Assembly (NCBI GenBank): GCA_021151665.1
Contig: JAGKWW010000078.1
Span: 1 to 9,290 of the forward strand
DNA: 9,290 bases
Reading direction: 5' to 3'
Source of the DNA: Flavobacteriaceae bacterium
Lineage (GTDB): Bacteria; Bacteroidota; Bacteroidia; Flavobacteriales; Flavobacteriaceae
Shown: positions 5,768 to 9,290 of the stretch, one piece after another
How positions within the stretch are numbered: position 1 is the first letter of the stretch
How the letters are laid out: every line of letters starts with the position of its first letter
The notes under the pieces: generated by a model
The model's database searches: none
What the model was told of the DNA's origin: nothing
What the model saw: only the letters and a program-made list of their open reading frames with translations
Program-made: the position numbers and the translations under genes

Positions 5768-6985
5768 CTAAACCGTAGCTTCGGCAAGCACGCCAAGCTC
5801 GGCCAGGCAGGCTTTCATGTTGCGGTAGGTGCGTTCAATATCGTTGTCTAGGCCGATAGAGAAACGGATAAGCCCGTCGCTAAGCCCCATCTCGATCTGC
5901 TCGTCCATCGGGATCTCGCTCGAAGTAGAAGTTCCCGGTGCGCTGAACAACGTTTTGTAAAAACCAAGGCTCACCGCAAGGTAACCCAGGTTGCGCTGCT
6001 GCATTAGTTCCATAACCGCGTTAGCTTTGTCGAGCGAACCCACGTCTAATGTCAGCATTCCGCCAAAACCGTACTCCGGATTGATCATGCTTTTGTATAG
6101 TTCGTGGCTTGGGTGGCTTTTAAGGCCCGGGTAAACGGTTTTAAGTCCGTCTTTCTCAAAACGCTCGGCAAGGTAGGCTGCGTTGTGGCTATGCTGCTTC
6201 ATACGAATGTGCAGGGTACGAAGGTTTTTCATGATGCTGGCTGCACGAAGGCTATCCATTGTTGGTCCAAGGAGCATGCTCGCGCCGTCATTTACACTAC
6301 GCAACTCGTTGATGAATTGTTGAGTACCACATACTACGCCGCCTACGGTATCGCTGCTTCCGTTGATGAATTTGGTAAGGCTGTGTATCACCACATCGGC
6401 GCCCATTTTAGCGGGAGCTACAGAAAGGGGTGAGAACGTATTATCTACAACCAGTTTCAGGTTGTGCTTTTTAGCAATTTTGGCAAGGCCTTCAATGTCA
6501 GCTACCTCAAGAAGCGGGTTGCTCACGGTTTCGCAGTACAACACTTTTGTCGATGGTGTTATGGCAGCTTCTACCACGTCAAGCTTGGTGATGTCTACAA
6601 ATGCGGTTGTGATGTTGAGCCGTGGCAGGAAGTTTTTCATGAACGCGTAGGTTCCGCCATAAATGGTGCGGCTCGATACAATGTGGTCGCCTGCTCCGCA
6701 TAGTTGCAACAATACAGGAGTAATAGCGCCCATGCCCGATGCGGCAACGTTGGCAGCTTCTGTACCTTCCATAGCGGCGAGGGCCTGGCCCAGGTAAAGG
6801 TTACTTGGGGATGAGTGGCGTGAATAAAGGTAGCAGCCTTCCATGTTGCCCTCAAAGGTGTCAAACATAGTTTTTGCCGAAAGAAACGTATAAGTAGATG
6901 AGTCGGATATTGAAGGGTTCACGCCTCCGAATTCCCCGAAATATTGCAGGTCCTGAATTTTGTCTGCGGGATTAAATGGTTTCAT
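5768..6985 (-). CDS. Trans-sulfuration PLP enzyme, methionine gamma-lyase-like
   Basis: A 405-residue cytosolic PLP enzyme of the Cys/Met metabolism family (gamma-lyases, gamma-synthases, beta-lyases). The Schiff-base lysine is K205 in HSLTKFINGSSDTVGG. D181 in VVDNTFSPL pairs with the pyridine nitrogen, Y54/R56 in YSRHSSPS bind the phosphate of the neighbouring subunit, Y109 in TIYGGTY stacks on PLP, and S339 and R374 (RFSIGLD) hold the substrate. The best guess is methionine gamma-lyase, which splits L-methionine to methanethiol, 2-oxobutyrate and ammonia, because it is divergent from an Lrp-type regulator as mdeA is in Pseudomonas. However, the Cys next to the active-site Tyr of classical methionine gamma-lyase (LYGCT) is Gly here (G111), as in cystathionine lyases and synthases, so substrate is open. 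The ATG at 6985 lies 15 bases from a predicted start site. Family certain, substrate not. Confidence 0.9.
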   Translation of the reverse strand: MKPFNPADKIQDLQYFGEFGGVNPSISDSSTYTFLSAKTMFDTFEGNMEGCYLYSRHSSPSNLYLGQALAAMEGTEAANVAASGMGAITPVLLQLCGAGDHIVSSRTIYGGTYAFMKNFLPRLNITTAFVDITKLDVVEAAITPSTKVLYCETVSNPLLEVADIEGLAKIAKKHNLKLVVDNTFSPLSVAPAKMGADVVIHSLTKFINGSSDTVGGVVCGTQQFINELRSVNDGASMLLGPTMDSLRAASIMKNLRTLHIRMKQHSHNAAYLAERFEKDGLKTVYPGLKSHPSHELYKSMINPEYGFGGMLTLDVGSLDKANAVMELMQQRNLGYLAVSLGFYKTLFSAPGTSTSSEIPMDEQIEMGLSDGLIRFSIGLDNDIERTYRNMKACLAELGVLAEATV

Positions 6986-7005
6986 ATTACTATTGATTAG
7001 AGTTT

Positions 7006-7036
7006 CAAATAGAAGAAAAGGTGGTAATTAAATCAA
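7006..7036 (-). promoter_or_regulatory. Predicted promoter of the PLP-enzyme gene
   Basis: On the minus strand TTG (7036-7034) is followed after 20 bases by TCTATTTG (7013-7006), one mismatch from TAnnTTTG. Transcription would start near 7000, just before the ATG at 6985. The inverted repeat at 7042-7057 lies immediately upstream of the -33 element, where an activator would bind. Confidence 0.38.
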
Positions 7037-7041
7037 CTTAA

Positions 7042-7057
7042 ATCTATATTGTTAGAT
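7042..7057. promoter_or_regulatory. Putative Lrp-type site 1
   Basis: ATCTA (7042-7046) and TAGAT (7053-7057) are inverted arms around a 6-base spacer. The site lies between the divergent promoters, six bases upstream of the predicted -33 element of the PLP-enzyme gene. Arms and AT-rich centre resemble the degenerate inverted repeats bound by Lrp/AsnC proteins. Its centre is about 41 bases from that of the second site at 7083-7099, close to four helical turns. Binding is inferred. Confidence 0.42.
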
Positions 7058-7065
7058 AAAAAAAT

Positions 7066-7073
7066 TAAATTTG
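7066..7073 (+). promoter_or_regulatory. Predicted lrp promoter -7 element
   Basis: TAAATTTG matches TAnnTTTG perfectly. The only upstream TTG (7049-7051) is 14 bases away, shorter than usual, so the -33 element is weak. Transcription would start near 7080 and the leader to the ATG at 7140 would be about 60 bases, with the palindrome at 7083-7099 just inside it. Confidence 0.4.
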
Positions 7074-7082
7074 AAGTGATTA

Positions 7083-7099
7083 TTAGATTTTAAATCTAA
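7083..7099. promoter_or_regulatory. Putative Lrp-type site 2 (palindrome)
   Basis: TTAGATTT-T-AAATCTAA is a perfect inverted repeat with 8-base arms and one central base, followed at once by another AATCTA half site (7099-7104). It sits just downstream of the predicted lrp start, a position suited to negative autoregulation. Length and symmetry fit the 15-base-type sites of Lrp/AsnC regulators; the binding protein is presumably the one encoded at 7140. Confidence 0.5.
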
Positions 7100-7139
7100 A
7101 TCTACTTAACTGGACATTCATTTTTAGAAAAATTTTCAG

Positions 7140-7598
7140 ATGGCATTTGATACTCACGATAAGAAACTGTTACAGTTGCTTCAGGAAGACAGCCGCCGTA
7201 CCACTAAAGAGTTGGCGCTCAAGCTTGGACTCTCCGTTACGGCAGTGTATGAACGCGTAAAGAAACTGGAGCGCGAGGGCGTAATCTCGAAGTATGTTGC
7301 CTTATTAGACAGAAATAAGGTTGATAAAGGTTTTGTGGTATTCTGCCACCTGAAGCTGATACAGCACACCCGCGAATACCTCACGCGATTTGAGAAAGAG
7401 GTAACCCGCCTTGATGAGGTGCTGGAATGCTACCACGTGAGCGGTGATTATGACTATATTCTTAAGATTTTTGTGAAGGATATGGAGGCCTACCGGGAAT
7501 TCATGGTCACCAAGCTCACAACACTACAGCACATCGGCAGTACGCACAGTACGTTTATGATAGGCGAGGTAAAGAATACCAACGTGATAGCGGTGTAA
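7140..7598 (+). CDS. Lrp/AsnC-family transcriptional regulator
   Basis: A 152-residue regulator of normal family length. The N-terminal helix-turn-helix spans about residues 8-50 (LLQEDSRRTTKELALKLG, then LSVTAVYERVKKLEREGVI as recognition helix). A linker strand leads to the C-terminal RAM/AsnC effector domain (about 65-145), with the characteristic VSGDYDYILKIFVKD (100-114) that forms part of the amino-acid pocket and oligomer interface. Such proteins form octamers that respond to amino acids. Divergent placement from a methionine gamma-lyase-like gene suggests it controls that gene in response to methionine or a related amino acid, as MdeR does in Pseudomonas, and itself through the inverted repeats in the shared gap. 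The ATG at 7140 yields the expected MAFDTHDKKLLQLLQ start. Family certain, target and effector inferred. Confidence 0.94.
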   Translation: MAFDTHDKKLLQLLQEDSRRTTKELALKLGLSVTAVYERVKKLEREGVISKYVALLDRNKVDKGFVVFCHLKLIQHTREYLTRFEKEVTRLDEVLECYHVSGDYDYILKIFVKDMEAYREFMVTKLTTLQHIGSTHSTFMIGEVKNTNVIAV

Positions 7599-7602
7599 TT
7601 TC

Positions 7603-7610
7603 TATATTTG
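7603..7610 (+). promoter_or_regulatory. Possible -7 element before the esterase gene
   Basis: TATATTTG matches TAnnTTTG perfectly and lies only 9 bases before the ATG at 7620, which would give a leaderless or near-leaderless mRNA. No TTG occurs at the right distance upstream, so this may be chance; the esterase could equally be read through from lrp, which stops at 7598. Confidence 0.25.
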
Positions 7611-7619
7611 TTGAAACTC

Positions 7620-9200
7620 ATGATTATGAAATTTTCCGGCCTTACATTCATATTAATTTTTTTCTCTATTTCAATCTACGCTCAAAAGCCGCCCCGTGCT
7701 ACGGTTAATGAAGGAACACTGGAGGGGATTACCTTACCATCCGGTATCTCCGCATTCAGGGGAGTGCCGTTTGCAGCGCCTCCGGTAGGCAACCTGCGCT
7801 GGAAGGCGCCGCAACCGCCTGCAAAATGGAAAGGTGTGCGCAAGGCTGACACTTTTAGCGCCAAACCCATGCAAATGCCTGTATTTTCAGATATGAATTT
7901 CCGTGCATCGGGTACGAACGAGGATTGCCTGTACCTGAACATCTGGGCACCACAGATTAAAAAGGGTGTAAAGCTGCCCGTATTGGTTTATTTTTATGGT
8001 GGGGGATTTGTGGCCGGAGACGGATCGGAGTACCGCTACGATGGCGAAAGCCTGGCTAAGAAGGGAATCGTGACGGTTACGGTAAATTACAGGCTTGGTG
8101 TATTCGGTTTCCTGGCGCATCCCGGCCTTACGAAAGAATCTCCTAATCATGCTTCGGGTAACTACGGTCTCTTAGACCAGCGTGAGGCGCTGGTCTGGAT
8201 AAAAAAGAATATCGCGGCTTTTGGAGGTGATCCTGATAAGGTAACGATAGCCGGCGAGTCGGCGGGTTCCATTTCAGTTTCGGCACACATGGCATCGCCG
8301 ATTTCTAAAGGGCTGTTCCACGGCGCTATCGGGCAGAGCGGTGCAATGATCAACCCGACGTTGCCGCCAGTAACCTTAAGCCATGCCGAAAAACAAGGGG
8401 AGGCCTTTATGCAAAAGATGGGAGCAAAATCTATAGATGAGCTTCGCAGCCTGCCTGCCGAAAAACTAATGGACATGCCGTACCAACCGGGATCTTTCGA
8501 GCCGGAAGCGGTTATCGACGGGTATTTTCTAACCAAGCCGCCTGTTGAAGTTTTTGCTGTAGGAGAGCAGGCGAAAGTTCCGCTACTGGCAGGATGGACG
8601 TCGACCGAAAGTTCATATGGAGGATTTCTAGAGGGTAAGTTTCCGTCGCCTGAAAATTATTCTGCTAAGGTTAAGGAAGTGTTTAAGGAACGGACAGACG
8701 AAGTGTTGCGCCTTTACCCCGGAACCACACAAGCAGAAGTGATCGCGTCGGCAACTGCACTGGCGAGCGACCAGTTCATTGTGTACAGTACCTGGAAATG
8801 GATCGACCTGCACCGCAAAAATTCAGGCGCGCCGGTATATGCATATATTTTCGCACAACCGCGGCCAAAGGATCCCAATGTGAAACCGGGCGATCTTCCT
8901 GAGCCACTAGAAGGTTCCGGCCATTCGCATGACATTGAATATATGCTCGGCAACCTCGCCACCAACAAAGTTTATCATTGGACTGCGGAAGACTATAAGG
9001 TTTCGGAGATGGCAGTAGATTACGTGGCCAACTTTATTAAAACAGGCAATCCTAACGGAAAGTATGTTCCCTCCTGGATGCCTTGTACTTTTACCGGCAA
9101 GCTCAATATACAGACGATAGATGCCAGCCCGTCCGGAGCGGAAGAGCAGTACCGCAGCCGTTACCTTTTCCTTGATATGTTTTATTCGCAGAGAAAATAA
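7620..9200 (+). CDS. Secreted type-B carboxylesterase
   Basis: A 526-residue alpha/beta-hydrolase of the carboxylesterase type-B family (COesterase), normal length. It begins with a Sec signal peptide (MIMKFSGLTFILIFF to SIYAQ, about 22 residues), so it acts in the periplasm or outside. Signature segments in order are FRGVPFAAPPVGNLRWKAPQ, EDCLYLNIWAP, the oxyanion-hole YGGGF (residues 126-130), and FGGDPDKVTIAGESAGSIS with nucleophile S214. Probable acid E330 lies in TSTESSYGG and probable His H435 in GHSHDIEYMLGN. It hydrolyses carboxylic esters; the natural substrate cannot be told. The start is chosen at the ATG 7620; ATG 7626 is equally good. A TTG at 7608 would be possible but coincides with the -7-like box. 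It follows lrp by 21 bases, so co-transcription is possible but a functional link is unproven. The 90 bases after its stop hold no gene I can recognise. Confidence 0.93.
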   Translation: MIMKFSGLTFILIFFSISIYAQKPPRATVNEGTLEGITLPSGISAFRGVPFAAPPVGNLRWKAPQPPAKWKGVRKADTFSAKPMQMPVFSDMNFRASGTNEDCLYLNIWAPQIKKGVKLPVLVYFYGGGFVAGDGSEYRYDGESLAKKGIVTVTVNYRLGVFGFLAHPGLTKESPNHASGNYGLLDQREALVWIKKNIAAFGGDPDKVTIAGESAGSISVSAHMASPISKGLFHGAIGQSGAMINPTLPPVTLSHAEKQGEAFMQKMGAKSIDELRSLPAEKLMDMPYQPGSFEPEAVIDGYFLTKPPVEVFAVGEQAKVPLLAGWTSTESSYGGFLEGKFPSPENYSAKVKEVFKERTDEVLRLYPGTTQAEVIASATALASDQFIVYSTWKWIDLHRKNSGAPVYAYIFAQPRPKDPNVKPGDLPEPLEGSGHSHDIEYMLGNLATNKVYHWTAEDYKVSEMAVDYVANFIKTGNPNGKYVPSWMPCTFTGKLNIQTIDASPSGAEEQYRSRYLFLDMFYSQRK

Positions 9201-9290
9201 ACGAAGTTTGCGAACTGAGTGTAGCTTTGCGTGAGGAACTAGAAGTGTCTTGTATAAGACTAATATCCTTTTATTAACAAGTTCTTTAAC

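Noticed and set aside
7608..7619. TTG start for the carboxylesterase
   Set aside because: Two ATG codons follow at 7620 and 7626 in a better position for the signal peptide, and the TTG overlaps a -7-like box.
9247..9260. GTCTT-GTAT-AAGAC hairpin after the esterase
   Set aside because: A 5-base stem with no clean T-run behind it; it could easily be chance, so no terminator is claimed.

Overview
The window looks like a chromosomal segment of a Bacteroidota bacterium, most likely a member of the Flavobacteriaceae. Three things suggest this: upstream regions carry the Bacteroidota promoter pattern TTG / TAnnTTTG instead of E. coli-type boxes, clear Shine-Dalgarno sequences are absent, and several proteins (DUF6428, the thioredoxin-type ArsC, the SulP transporter, the secreted esterase ending its signal in YAQ) belong to subfamilies familiar from flavobacteria. 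No mobile element, tRNA, rRNA or CRISPR array is visible.

Region 1 (1-2417, + strand) is a compact four-gene arsenic-resistance operon: arsR repressor, a cysteine-rich DUF6428 protein of unknown function, an ACR3 arsenite efflux permease and an arsenate reductase. A 12-base perfect palindrome overlaps the predicted -7 element and is the likely ArsR operator. ArsC reduces arsenate to arsenite, ACR3 exports it and ArsR senses it; DUF6428 is the unexplained member. ArsC has all its redox cysteines at the textbook positions but carries Gln in place of the P-loop Arg.

Region 2 (2403-3952, - strand) is a SulP-family anion transporter with a C-terminal STAS domain. It converges on arsC with a 15-base overlap and is broken by a one-base frameshift near 3566-3568. 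This is either a real pseudogene or a sequencing error. It has a well-formed promoter at 4081-4112.

Region 3 (4190-5752, + strand) is guaB (IMP dehydrogenase), complete with CBS domains and catalytic Cys. It is preceded by a TACATTTG promoter and two overlapping inverted repeats in the leader, and followed by a strong bidirectional terminator shared with the next, convergent gene.

Region 4 (5768-7598) is a PLP-dependent Cys/Met-metabolism enzyme of the methionine gamma-lyase/cystathionine lyase family on the - strand. It is divergent from an Lrp/AsnC regulator on the + strand. The 154-base gap contains two TAGAT/ATCTA inverted repeats about four helical turns apart, which are plausible Lrp sites. 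A secreted type-B carboxylesterase (7620-9200) follows lrp. The last 90 bases hold no recognisable gene.
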